NCBI RefSeq assembly: GCF_003326475.1
Contig: NZ_JPWA01000037.1
Span: 1-47,664, forward strand
Length of the DNA: 47,664 nt
From: Thalassospira xianhensis MCCC 1A02616
Lineage (GTDB): Bacteria > Pseudomonadota > Alphaproteobacteria > Rhodospirillales > Thalassospiraceae
Direction: 5' to 3'
Below are positions 37,411-45,321 of the stretch, in pieces (position 1 is the stretch's first letter; every line of letters begins with the position of its first letter). The translations under genes were made by a program, and so were the position numbers. The notes under the pieces were generated by a model. That model was not told the origin of the DNA, made no database searches, and worked only from the letters and a program-made list of their open reading frames with translations.

Positions 37411-38278
37411 GTTTCGGGCCGGAGAGACAAGAAATGACAGGAAAACGAGAATGATTGTTCAGCGATATGACAGTCCGACAGGGCGACGGCGACGTCGCCA
37501 AAGGGGCATCAATGACGGGTGGAAAAATCATTACGGGGGATGTGCGTCCGGGCGGTGACGTCCGATAGCCCCGTAAGGGGTATTTGCGAAAAACGGTTGT
37601 TAATCATGACGGGAGAAGTGTGTCCCTTGGGCATGGGGACGTGCCGGATGTGTGGGCAGGCCGAGAGAGGCGAGCCCGGCACTGGCGACGATGGCGACGA
37701 CGATGGTTGCAGCAGAGCCGAATTGCGGCTGGATCAGATCGACAGGGGCGACAGTTCCGTCGATGCCAGATGGCCAAGCCGCGAAACCGCCAGGCCGCCA
37801 GATCACCAGACCATGCGAACGCCGAGCATGGGATTTGTCCGTTGCCCGTCCTGTATCACGTCCGCCAAGCCCGGCCAGTGTGGCAAGGGCCGCATCGGAA
37901 TGGCGGGGGCATGGTGTGGGGCAGACCGTGGGAGCCGAGCAGGCCAGAACGGATTGCATGGCGGTTCGACCGTCCTGCGGATCGATCATCTTTGCGCAAG
38001 GCAGCGACAACTCGGGCATGGTCAGGAGACTTGTGGAATGACGCATGACCTTGGACAGAAAGCTACGCACATCTCATGTCGATGGCCCATAGTTTTGGGC
38101 CAGTTTGCCACAATTTCCTGCAATATTGTGGACGTTCAGAGTGAGGAGCGTCACCGTCCGGTCCTCATCGGAGGAGACGTAAAGGGGCAGTATAACATCG
38201 GCGGGATAATTAGTCGTGTGGGGCACCTAACTCGACATAGTGAATACTCGCGATATTAGTGCAGAGCGCTCCTGCCGA

Positions 38279-38974
38279 TTAGGTGTCGAGCTTCAAAAGA
38301 GCAGTCACCTCACTCAATGAGAGCCTAATCGTTTGGCGCATACCAAGATTTGCACGGATCGGTTCAAACTTCTGCGCCATTTGCGCATATCGGGTAACAA
38401 CCGGTCTATGGGAATTCAGTTCACGTCCCTTGAACCGCTGAAACCGTTTCATCCGATTGATCAAGTGGTCTGCTACACCCACATAGTCAGATTCATAGTT
38501 CCCGTCAAAGCCGTGGAATTTTGGGGTTTCTCCTATCGCTCCCAATTCGTCCACGAGCTTTTTGCGTTCCGTGGAGGAAAATTTTTCCACGGCCTCCTCG
38601 ATAAAGTTCCACATATCGAGAACATCTACCACCAAGCTAACCACGCCGGGGCTATCTACATGGTTATGAAAAAGCCCCTGCATTTCCCACTTAAGAGCCC
38701 AAAGATGGCCGCCATAAATTGCTTCCATCACTTTTGAGGTATCAATTTCGCGGCGTCTTTCTTCTTTGTGAAGATCGGCCAGCATAGCAATTATCAACTT
38801 CTCCCCATCGGAAAAATGGACACCGTGCCGATTGGTTCTGTCCAAGCCATGCAGGATTAGTTCGCGCGCCGCTTCTGCTCGCGAAACGCCACCATTTTCG
38901 GCACTCCATTGGTCCAGTCTGCTCATGAGAGTTGGGTCGAGGCGCATTTCGAATCGTTCGGTCTTCGGGGTCAT
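38279..38974 (-). CDS. YfbU family protein with N-terminal ribbon-helix-helix domain
   Basis: A 231-aa protein. Residues 1-45 look like an RHH DNA-binding domain: RFEMRLDPTLMSRLDQWSAE as strand and first helix, then SRAEAARELILHGL. Residues 52-231 match YfbU: FSDGEKLIIAMLADLH, YGGHLWALKWEM, VVDVLDMWNFIEEAVEKF, FHGFDGNYESDYVGVADHL and a tail ending in LSLSEVTALL. E. coli YfbU is about 164 aa and lacks the RHH part. The gene has its own promoter packed with GTACGTA dyads, which suggests autoregulation. Shine-Dalgarno GGAG precedes ATG 38974. It lies in a segment flanked by repeats and may be acquired. Confidence 0.85.
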   Translation of the reverse strand: MTPKTERFEMRLDPTLMSRLDQWSAENGGVSRAEAARELILHGLDRTNRHGVHFSDGEKLIIAMLADLHKEERRREIDTSKVMEAIYGGHLWALKWEMQGLFHNHVDSPGVVSLVVDVLDMWNFIEEAVEKFSSTERKKLVDELGAIGETPKFHGFDGNYESDYVGVADHLINRMKRFQRFKGRELNSHRPVVTRYAQMAQKFEPIRANLGMRQTIRLSLSEVTALLKLDT

Positions 38975-39000
38975 TCCAAACTCCTATAGAGAATTTTGAT

Positions 39001-39044
39001 ATTTTAATCCGTAAGTACGTACGAGTCAACCGTACAAAAGTACG
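39001..39044 (-). promoter_or_regulatory. Promoter of the YfbU gene with overlapping operator dyads
   Basis: On the - strand TTGACT (39024-39029), a 17-base spacer and TAAAAT (39001-39006) form a near-consensus promoter. The spacer contains the palindrome GTACGTAC (39015-39022), and just upstream lies CGTAC-AAAA-GTACG (39031-39044). An RHH protein bound there would block RNA polymerase. Confidence 0.7.
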
Positions 39045-39075
39045 TATCTTTGCGGGGCCATATTTTTGGCTACAC

Positions 39076-39118
39076 GACAACCTGACCGCCCGCAGATTTG
39101 ATTGGCGGACGGCTTTTA
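39076..39118 (+). repeat. Copy 2 of the prpE terminator element
   Basis: The 18 bases starting at 39076 (GACAACCTGACCGCCCGC) match those starting at 37126 except for one C/T. The hairpin CCGCCCGC / GCGGACGG follows with one mismatch, then CTTTTAT. No + strand gene ends here, so as a terminator it has no obvious client. Confidence 0.65.
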
Positions 39119-39131
39119 TGAGAAAGGCCTA

Positions 39132-40376
39132 TCAGGCGGTGGGGGAAGGGCGGGGTTCGGAGCTTTGCGGTTGTAGCAGCAGGTAAAGCCACATGGCTGC
39201 ACCGAAGGCACAGGCCAGCAGGCCGATGGAAAGCCAAAGGGCACCCGTGGGGCCCCAGTGTGCGATGGCGCGTTCGTAAAGGCTGGGCGCAAGGGCGGAG
39301 AGGATAAAACCCGGCACCAGTAATCGACCGACCTGATGACCGTAGCGCGCATTGCCAAATATCATCAGGGGAAGGGTTCCGCGGGTGATCGTAAGAACCC
39401 CGTTTGCCGCCCCGTAAAGCAGGGTGAAGGTCATGGCGGCAATCGCAAACTGATCCCCCCAGAAAGCCAGGACGAAGCATAGCGGCAAAACGGCCGTGGC
39501 AAACAATGTCAGACTTGCCGGGGCGATGCGTTTGCCAAACAGGATTTCGGCCGCACGGGCGGCTGATTGTCCGATGCCGCGGAGTGATGCGGCTTCGATC
39601 GCGGCGGCGGTTGTTAAGCCAAGCCCGATCAGGATGGCGATCATATGGGCCGACATCGCGGCATTCACGACATTGAGCAGGGTGACGATCACGGCATACA
39701 GAAAACCGCACAATCGTTGATGTGTTGCCAATCCCTGATCATCGGCGTCCCCGGCGTCACCGGTGTCACCGACGTCGTTGGCATTATCGGTCGGACGGGT
39801 GTCGGTTCCCGAAGGTCTGCCATGTCGGGCATCGGGGATGGCGGCGTACATCGGAACGGTCAGCAAGGCAAAACCGGCATAGGCAACAAGGGCGATTGTG
39901 ATGCCAAATTCCGACTGGATCAAATGCCCGAGCGGCCAGAAGACGGTTGATGCCAGACCGCCAAAAAGCGTGATCTGCCCCATTGCCCGTCTGGCATCGC
40001 GCCCGCCAATCCGGGCGAGTGCTGCAAAGGCGGCATCATAAAGACTGGCACGCATGGCAAGCCCAAGAACGATCCAGCCGATGAAATGCAGCACCTGCTG
40101 ATCGGCGAATGCAAGGATCAGACAGCCAAGGGCATTGAGGCAGGACCCCAGCGTCATGATGATCCGCCCGCCGTGACGGTCGATCATCCTGCCGCAAAAG
40201 GGCGAGACGACCGCCATGGTCAGAAGGCTTGTCGAAAAACCGGCATAGACCACGCTGCTGGACCAGCCGTGATGTTGGGCGATCAGGGTTCCGAAATTGC
40301 CAATCAGATAATAGGCCGTGCCCCAACTGATCAACTGCCCCAGCCCCAGCTTTATGACAAGTGCGCGGGTGATCAT
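39132..40376 (-). CDS. Major facilitator superfamily transporter
   Basis: A 414-aa inner-membrane carrier with about 12 hydrophobic segments. The cytoplasmic loop motif between helices 2 and 3 reads GRMIDRHGGRIIM, and the second half repeats the arrangement more loosely. The central loop (about residues 190-215) is a run of Asp/Gly/Thr residues (NDVGDTGDAGDADDQ). The substrate is unknown. The start ATG overlaps the stop of the GNAT gene (ATGA), so the two are translationally coupled, which hints at export or uptake of the compound the acetyltransferase acts on. Confidence 0.88.
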   Translation of the reverse strand: MITRALVIKLGLGQLISWGTAYYLIGNFGTLIAQHHGWSSSVVYAGFSTSLLTMAVVSPFCGRMIDRHGGRIIMTLGSCLNALGCLILAFADQQVLHFIGWIVLGLAMRASLYDAAFAALARIGGRDARRAMGQITLFGGLASTVFWPLGHLIQSEFGITIALVAYAGFALLTVPMYAAIPDARHGRPSGTDTRPTDNANDVGDTGDAGDADDQGLATHQRLCGFLYAVIVTLLNVVNAAMSAHMIAILIGLGLTTAAAIEAASLRGIGQSAARAAEILFGKRIAPASLTLFATAVLPLCFVLAFWGDQFAIAAMTFTLLYGAANGVLTITRGTLPLMIFGNARYGHQVGRLLVPGFILSALAPSLYERAIAHWGPTGALWLSIGLLACAFGAAMWLYLLLQPQSSEPRPSPTA

Positions 40377-40945
40377 TTATCCGCCGGGCCGGGGATGAGT
40401 GGTTTATCGGAGCCAAGCGGGCGTTGCATCATGACGGAGTCCAGCCATTTGCCAAATTTGTAGCCGACATTGTGGAAGGTTCCGGTCATGTCGAAGCCGA
40501 ATTTCCGATGCAGGGCAATGGATGCGTGGTTTTTGCTATCGCCGATGGCCGCCACCATCTGCCGCCATGGACCTGCTTCGCAGCGTTCCAGAAGAGCCGC
40601 CATCAAGGCTGCACCGATCCCGTTGCCGATGCAACCCGGCGCGACATAGATCGAATTTTCCACCGTGTGGCGATAGGCCGAACGCGGACGATAGAGACTG
40701 GCATAGCAATAACCGACGACGACATCACCGCGCAGGGCGACCAGATAAGGCAGGCCATAGCCACGAATGGCATCAAAGCGATTGGTGATTTCGGTCTCAG
40801 ACGGCGGGATTTCTTCGAACGATGCGGTGCCGGTCAGAACATGGTGGCGATAAATCGCGGTGATCGCGGCAATGTCGGAAGGGTCGGCATCGCGTATGAC
40901 GAGATCGGACGTTTTGGCGGCGGCGGGCAGTGTATCGGTCGACAT
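40373..40945 (-). CDS. GNAT N-acetyltransferase, phosphinothricin-acetyltransferase-like
   Basis: A 190-aa acetyl-CoA-dependent transferase. The sequence IRDADPSDIAAITAIYRHHVLTGTASFEE, then GYCYASLYRPRSAYRHTVENSIYVAP and the acetyl-CoA loop GCIGNGIGAAL is that of the Pat/MddA group, which acetylates phosphinothricin, methionine sulfoximine or similar amino-acid analogues. The actual substrate is not readable. ATG 40945 (MSTDTLP) is preferred; ATG 40960 is possible. It is transcribed with the MFS gene and divergently from a LysR regulator. Confidence 0.88.
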   Translation of the reverse strand: MSTDTLPAAAKTSDLVIRDADPSDIAAITAIYRHHVLTGTASFEEIPPSETEITNRFDAIRGYGLPYLVALRGDVVVGYCYASLYRPRSAYRHTVENSIYVAPGCIGNGIGAALMAALLERCEAGPWRQMVAAIGDSKNHASIALHRKFGFDMTGTFHNVGYKFGKWLDSVMMQRPLGSDKPLIPGPADK

Positions 40946-41023
40946 TGATCGGGATTCCATATCAGAAATTAACTGTATGGCGTGACATTAGCCGGTCGCA
41001 TGAGATAAGATAAGATTTGTATT

Positions 41024-41040
41024 CTTATGCAAATCATAAG
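41024..41040. promoter_or_regulatory. LysR-type operator in the GNAT-LysR divergent region
   Basis: CTTATG-CAAAT-CATAAG (41024-41040) is a perfect dyad with the T-N11-A core of LysR boxes. It lies 13 bases before the LysR gene start and about 80 bases before the GNAT gene. Confidence 0.72.
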
Positions 41041-41052
41041 GAATAGTTTTAG

Positions 41053-41952
41053 ATGCGTGGCCTTAACCTTGATCAGATGCATGCCTTTGCCGATGTGATC
41101 GAACTTGGCAGTTTTTCCGCCGCTGCGGCACGACAGAATTTAAGCCAGCCTGCGATCAGTCAGCAGATCCGCCAGCTTGAAGATCGTCTTGGCGTGCGTC
41201 TGATTGAGCGTGTCGGCAAGCGTGCGATGCCAACACCCGCCGGGCAGGCATTGCTGGACCGTGTGGGGGAGATTGACGCGTCCGTTCAGAATGCCCTGGA
41301 TGCGGTGGCAGGATTTGCCAGCGGCACGGTGGGGCAGGTGCGCATCGGGACCGGTGCGACGGCGTGCATCTATTTCCTGCCAAAGGTTCTGGAACAGTTG
41401 CAGCGCCGTTTTCCGAAGCTGGAGATCATCGTTCGCACCGGGAATACCAGTGACGTTCTGAAATCGATTGAGGAAAACAGCCTTGATATCGGGCTGGTGA
41501 CATTACCCGCCAGCGGGCGCAGTCTGGATATCGTGCCGGTTCTGACCGATCCGTTCGTCGCGATCTTTCCCGACGGGATGGATGTGCCCGATCTGGTCCG
41601 GCCGGCTGATCTGGCAGATATTCCATTGGTTCTGTATGAACGCGGTGGCCAGACACGCACCATTGTCGATGACTGGCTGCGTGCCGCGGGTGTTGCCGGG
41701 CATTCGATCATGGAGCTTGGCAGTGTCGAGGCGATCAAGGAACTGGTTGGGGCCGGGTTGGGGGCAACGATTTTGCCTGCCATGGGCGCGCGGCTGGGCC
41801 GCACGCAGTTCCCGATCAAAACCCGCAAGCTGGCACCGGACCTTGCGCGCAGTCTGGCGATTGTGGTCCGGCGGGACAAGGTGATGGGCAGCGGATTGCG
41901 TGAAGTCCGCAACGGATTGATTGCGGCGGCACGGGACTGGACCGGAGCTTAG
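41053..41952 (+). CDS. LysR family transcriptional regulator
   Basis: A 299-aa regulator. The N-terminal winged helix reads LDQMHAFADVIELGSFSAAAARQNLSQPAISQQIRQLEDRLGVRLIER. The effector domain begins near residue 92 with GQVRIGTGATACIYFLP and includes NSLDIGLVTLP and GLGATILPAMGAR. It is divergent from the GNAT-MFS pair, with a LysR box between them, so it probably controls that pair and itself. The effector is unknown. Confidence 0.93.
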   Translation: MRGLNLDQMHAFADVIELGSFSAAAARQNLSQPAISQQIRQLEDRLGVRLIERVGKRAMPTPAGQALLDRVGEIDASVQNALDAVAGFASGTVGQVRIGTGATACIYFLPKVLEQLQRRFPKLEIIVRTGNTSDVLKSIEENSLDIGLVTLPASGRSLDIVPVLTDPFVAIFPDGMDVPDLVRPADLADIPLVLYERGGQTRTIVDDWLRAAGVAGHSIMELGSVEAIKELVGAGLGATILPAMGARLGRTQFPIKTRKLAPDLARSLAIVVRRDKVMGSGLREVRNGLIAAARDWTGA

Positions 41953-41962
41953 AGTCCTGACT

Positions 41963-42772
41963 CTAGTCTTCTTCGGGGACGTAGAAAGTCGGGAATTCGG
42001 CGTTCGGTTCGGGGATATGCAGCGCAACCCCGTTTTTTTCGATCATCTGGGTGATGGCAGCGGGTGGCGGGCAATCGGTGAAGAAGGCGGTGACCTGTGT
42101 GACGGAGCCACCACGTACCACGGCGTTACGGCCAAACTTGGTATGATCAGCCACCAGATAGGTCTGGCGCGAATTGGTCAGAATGGCAGAACGTGCGCGG
42201 ACTTCCTGTTCGTCAAAGTCAAGCAGGCTGCCATCGGCATCAATGCCGCCAACGCCGAAAATGCCGTAATCGACCTTGTAGCTGTTAAAGAAGGCCTCGA
42301 CCTCTGGTCCCAGGACATCGCGGTCGCGATTGCGCAACCGGCCGCCAATCAGGGTGACGTCAAAGCTGTCATTGGTGGCGGCGACATAGGCCACATTGAG
42401 GTTGTTGGTGAAAATCCGCAAACCGCGATGCTGCAAAAGCGCACTTGCCACCAGTTCGGGCGTGGTGCCGATTGAAAAGAACAGCGAGGCGCCATCGGGA
42501 ATGGCGCGCGCGACCAGTGCCGCGATCTTGCGCTTTTCATTCACATGCAGAACCTTGCGCGCCCGATAGGCGATGTTTTCATGTTCAAGTGCCGGTTCAA
42601 CCCCGCCATGGCGACGGCGCAGCAATCCTTCGTCGCAAAGAGCGTTTACATCGCGTCGGATGGTTTGCGGGGTTACCTGAAAACGTTCGGCAAGCTGTTC
42701 AATGGTCTTGAAACCGTCAGCGCGGACAAGTTCAACGATACTGGCCTGACGTTCTGTCGGACGTTTTTGCAT
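41963..42772 (-). CDS. DeoR/GlpR family transcriptional regulator
   Basis: A 269-aa sugar-phosphate-responsive repressor. The N-terminal DeoR helix-turn-helix reads RQASIVELVRADGFKTIEQLAERFQVTPQTIRRDVNALCDEGLLRRRHGG. The C-terminal isomerase-like domain shows FFSIGTTPELVASAL, VTLIGGRLRNRDRDVLGP, VGGIDADGSLLDFDEQEV and ADHTKFGR. It looks most like the GlpR branch (glycerol 3-phosphate). No glp genes are in the window. It converges with the LysR gene. Confidence 0.93.
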   Translation of the reverse strand: MQKRPTERQASIVELVRADGFKTIEQLAERFQVTPQTIRRDVNALCDEGLLRRRHGGVEPALEHENIAYRARKVLHVNEKRKIAALVARAIPDGASLFFSIGTTPELVASALLQHRGLRIFTNNLNVAYVAATNDSFDVTLIGGRLRNRDRDVLGPEVEAFFNSYKVDYGIFGVGGIDADGSLLDFDEQEVRARSAILTNSRQTYLVADHTKFGRNAVVRGGSVTQVTAFFTDCPPPAAITQMIEKNGVALHIPEPNAEFPTFYVPEED

Positions 42773-42903
42773 GAGATGCTTCTTTGGCGATTGTTTTGCG
42801 GTTTTTGTTTAAACGAATGTTATGTCGTGTTCATTTCAGGAATATTACCGTTTCACGGCATTCATATGAAACAAAACATATTCGCTTTTGGGTTGGCCAC
42901 CAA

Positions 42904-42932
42904 AGAGAAAAGGCCGCCCCGGTGGGCGGCCT
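42904..42932 (-). terminator. Terminator of the TrcR gene
   Basis: AGGCCGCCC (42911-42919) and GGGCGGCCT (42924-42932) pair perfectly. On the - strand the hairpin is followed by TTTTCTCTTT, shortly after the gene's stop. Confidence 0.88.
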
Positions 42933-42941
42933 TTGCATCGA

Positions 42942-43622
42942 TCAGGAGCGGAACAGGTTTTCTGCTGCTTCCATGTAATCGGATGTTTTGGGTTCGTCTT
43001 TTTTGCGATCGTCTTTCTTGCCGGGATAATCCGGTTCCGGATTGATCTGCAATTCTTCGGGCAGCGGATCGGGCTCGACATTCTTGACGACCTTTTCCGG
43101 GTTCTTGCTGCGTGCGATCACGACCTGTTTTTCAAGGTCAAGTTCGATGCAAAGACCCATGGTCACCGGGTTGCGCGGCGTCAGGTTGGCCGAGTTCCAG
43201 TGCGTACGGTCGCGGATTTTGCCAATCGTGTCCTTGGTGGTGCCGATCAGTTTGCAAATCTGCGCATCCGAAAGTTCCGGATGGTGTTTCAGAAGCCATG
43301 CAATCGCATTCGGGCGATCCTGGCGTTTGGAAACCGGGGTGTAACGTGCCCCTTTGCCGTGCGCACGCGGACGCGGCAGGTCGGACTTTGCCATTTTCAG
43401 CAATGCACGCGGATCGGCTTCGCAGCGGGCGATCTCGTCTTTGGTCAACTGACCATTGGCAACCGGATCAAGGCCGACAATCCCCTGATTGACATCGCCA
43501 TCGGCGATGGCCTGAATTTCCAGTTCATGCAGCTCGGTAAAGGCTGCAATCTGCCGGAACGACAAGCCGGTATTGTCGATAAGCCATACGGCCGTTGCTT
43601 TGGGCATGAGGGGCTGAGCCAT
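42942..43622 (-). CDS. trcR: DUF1013 protein, cell cycle transcriptional regulator TrcR
   Basis: A 226-aa protein with the almost invariant alphaproteobacterial DUF1013 pattern: PLMPKATAVWLIDNTGLSFRQIA, ADGDVNQGIVGLDPVANGQLT, RYTPVSKRQDRPNAIAWLLKHHPELSDAQICKLIGTTKDTI and RDRTHWNSANL. The middle block has a helix-turn-helix look (IAWLLKHHPELSDAQICKLIG). The acidic and basic C-terminal tail (about 175-226) is variable. In Caulobacter relatives TrcR acts with RNA polymerase at cell-cycle promoters. It lies close to rcdA, another cell-cycle gene. Confidence 0.9.
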   Translation of the reverse strand: MAQPLMPKATAVWLIDNTGLSFRQIAAFTELHELEIQAIADGDVNQGIVGLDPVANGQLTKDEIARCEADPRALLKMAKSDLPRPRAHGKGARYTPVSKRQDRPNAIAWLLKHHPELSDAQICKLIGTTKDTIGKIRDRTHWNSANLTPRNPVTMGLCIELDLEKQVVIARSKNPEKVVKNVEPDPLPEELQINPEPDYPGKKDDRKKDEPKTSDYMEAAENLFRS

Positions 43623-43932
43623 AATTCCTCCTGTTTACTCTTTCTCATCTGGAGACCGGCGATGGGATGAACCCCAAAAACGCGGGAATATTTGCCCCAG
43701 AATATAATCTGTTTTGGTGTTCCGGCAACGCTGCAAAGGCAACCCAAAGTGGGTGCCGCGCGTCGCTGGAACCGCCACAGCGCTCTTTTCGATCAATGTG
43801 CGGTTAAAAGCAACAATCTGTTGCAGGTTATCGAAAAGAATATTTCTTTTCGTCCCGCAATCAAAGGCCAGTTGCCGGGAAAGGGTGAAGTCGATGGTGA
43901 TCGATATGCCTTCAACCCGCATCCGTAAACGA
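43623..43932. other. Upstream region of trcR with two adjacent dyads
   Basis: 310 bases with no gene. Two perfect inverted repeats lie close together: GCAACA-ATC-TGTTGC (43810-43824), and arms CGAAAAGAA / TTCTTTTCG around TAT (43832-43852). On the - strand the first is followed by TTTT, so it could be a short terminator for the oxidoreductase gene; the second could be an operator. Confidence 0.5.
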
Positions 43933-44955
43933 TCAAGGCACTTCCAGTACCACTTTTCCAACATGTGCGCCACCCTGCAAAATCTCGTGCGCCTGTTGGG
44001 CCTGATCCATCGGCAGGGTTTTGTAAATGACCGGTTTGATCGTGCCGTTTTCAAATAGCGGCCAGACCTGTTCGCGAAGTTTCCGGGCGATTGCGCCCTT
44101 GTTGGCGACGGGCTGTGCGCGCAGGGTTGATCCCATCAGGGTCAGGCGTTTTAACAGAAGCGGGGTAAAGTTGGTTTCGGCCTTGGGACCGTTCAGGAAG
44201 GCAATGATCAGAATCCTTCCTTCCATAGCAGCCGCCTTGAAATTGCGGCTGACATAATCGCCTGCGACCATATCAAGGATGACATCCGCCCCCTTGCCAC
44301 CGGTTGCGGTTTTGACCTCTTCGACGAAATCCTGTGTTTTGTAGTTGATGGCGATGTCCGCGCCAAGGTCCAGACAGGCCTGGCATTTGTCATCAGTCCC
44401 CGCCGTTGTGATAACGCGCGCGCCAAATGCCCTGGCAAGCTGGATCGCGGTTGTGCCAATCCCCGATGTCCCGCCATGAACAAGGAATGTTTCGCCCTGT
44501 TTCAGCCCGGCCTTGTCGAACACATTATGCCAGACGGTAAAGAAGGTTTCGGGAAGGCTTGCGGCTTCTGTCATGGAAAGACCGGCCGGGATTGGCAGGC
44601 ATTGCGCGGCGGGGACAGAGGCGTACTGGGCATAGCCGCCGCCGGTGACCAGCGCACAGACCCGATCACCAACCTTCCATGTCGTGACATCGGGGGCGAT
44701 GGCGACAATTTCTCCCGAAAGCTCCAGCCCCGGAATTTCCGATGCGCCGGGCGGCGGCGGATACATACCGGCCACCTGCATCAGGTCGGGCCGGTTGACC
44801 CCGGCGGCATGGATGCGAACCAGAACTTCGCCCTGCGCAATTTCCGGCATCGCGACTTTGCCAGCGGCAAGATACCGGTTCTCGCCGTCAATACGGATTT
44901 CGATTGCCTTCATGTCTTTGGCAAGGTCTGGGGCAAGGTCGTCTGGCAAGGTCAT
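43933..44955 (-). CDS. NAD(P)H quinone oxidoreductase, PIG3/zeta-crystallin-like
   Basis: A 340-aa medium-chain dehydrogenase family enzyme without structural zinc. It has VRIHAAGVNRPDLMQVAGMYPPPPGAS and PGLELSGEIVAIAPDV in the first 100 residues, the Rossmann motif LVHGGTSGIGTTAIQLARAFGA, and TNFTPLLLKRLTLMGSTLRAQP near the end, typical of the PIG3 branch. It probably reduces quinones with NADPH. I chose ATG 44955 after GGAG; the frame runs open to 45144 but that extension overlaps the divergent DUF1192 gene. Confidence 0.9.
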   Translation of the reverse strand: MTLPDDLAPDLAKDMKAIEIRIDGENRYLAAGKVAMPEIAQGEVLVRIHAAGVNRPDLMQVAGMYPPPPGASEIPGLELSGEIVAIAPDVTTWKVGDRVCALVTGGGYAQYASVPAAQCLPIPAGLSMTEAASLPETFFTVWHNVFDKAGLKQGETFLVHGGTSGIGTTAIQLARAFGARVITTAGTDDKCQACLDLGADIAINYKTQDFVEEVKTATGGKGADVILDMVAGDYVSRNFKAAAMEGRILIIAFLNGPKAETNFTPLLLKRLTLMGSTLRAQPVANKGAIARKLREQVWPLFENGTIKPVIYKTLPMDQAQQAHEILQGGAHVGKVVLEVP

Positions 44956-45041
44956 GACAAAACTCCATAGCGAATGATAAATTCGGTCACTATGTAATAG
45001 CGGCAAAACCGCCAAGGGCAAAATGTCAAAGGAGGATGACT

Positions 45042-45230
45042 GTGGAAGAAGACGACCTGCAAAAACCTTTGGCCGCGATGTTCGGCCTGCCGCGGAACCT
45101 TGACGGAATGTCGGTTGAAAACCTTGTCGATTATCGATCCGCACTTGAACAGGAACTGGTGCGCGTCGACGCGGCCATGGAGCATCGCAATGGCGTGCGT
45201 GCCGGGGCCGAGGCGCTTTTCAAGAACTGA
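45042..45230 (+). CDS. DUF1192 family protein
   Basis: A 62-aa protein with LDGMSVENLVDYRSALEQELVRVDAAMEHRNGVRAGAEALFK, the DUF1192 pattern (a short coiled helix of unknown role found in Alphaproteobacteria). An ATG at 45036 follows AGGAGG without any gap, whereas the GTG at 45042 has a normal 6-base spacing, so GTG is the likely start. It is divergent from the oxidoreductase gene and precedes rcdA on the same strand. Confidence 0.82.
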   Translation: MEEDDLQKPLAAMFGLPRNLDGMSVENLVDYRSALEQELVRVDAAMEHRNGVRAGAEALFKN

Positions 45231-45287
45231 CGGGATGGGTGCGCCAAAACCTTAAACGTGAGGATATATTTTTAAACCTCCGGTTAA

Positions 45288-45316
45288 TTGAATCTTAAAC
45301 TTCCCGTCTTATATAT
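45288..45316 (+). promoter_or_regulatory. Putative promoter of sRNA candidate 1
   Basis: TTGAAT (45288-45293), a 17-base spacer and ATATAT (45311-45316); TATATA one base earlier is an alternative -10. Confidence 0.55.
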
Positions 45317-45321
45317 GAGTA

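Larger units (their letters stand above)
37086..38278. other. 1.2-kb region between prpE and the YfbU gene without a convincing gene
   Basis: The first part holds the prpE terminator and a small-RNA-like unit (37311-37410). From about 37430 to 38080 the DNA is GC-rich and open in several frames on both strands, but none has a recognisable domain. The - strand frame 37600-38070 has core-like codon use and a hydrophobic segment and might be a remnant. A 12-bp palindrome GGCGACGTCGCC lies at 37488-37499. At 38076-38097 there is a TGGCCCA/TGGGCCA dyad. Confidence 0.45.

Noticed and set aside
37600..38070. A 156-codon - strand frame in the same region
   Set aside because: Codon use is plausible and it has a hydrophobic stretch, but there is no family match, no ribosome site before its GTG start and no conserved motif. 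It is kept only as a possible remnant in the region note.
37519..38259. A 246-codon + strand frame in the region before the YfbU gene
   Set aside because: Its composition (many Arg, Gly, Cys, His) looks like out-of-frame GC-rich DNA, it has no domain or good ribosome site, and competing frames exist on both strands.
39731..39790. Repetitive GTC/ACC-type sequence inside the MFS gene
   Set aside because: It only encodes an Asp/Gly/Thr-rich cytoplasmic loop in frame; it is not a separate repeat element.
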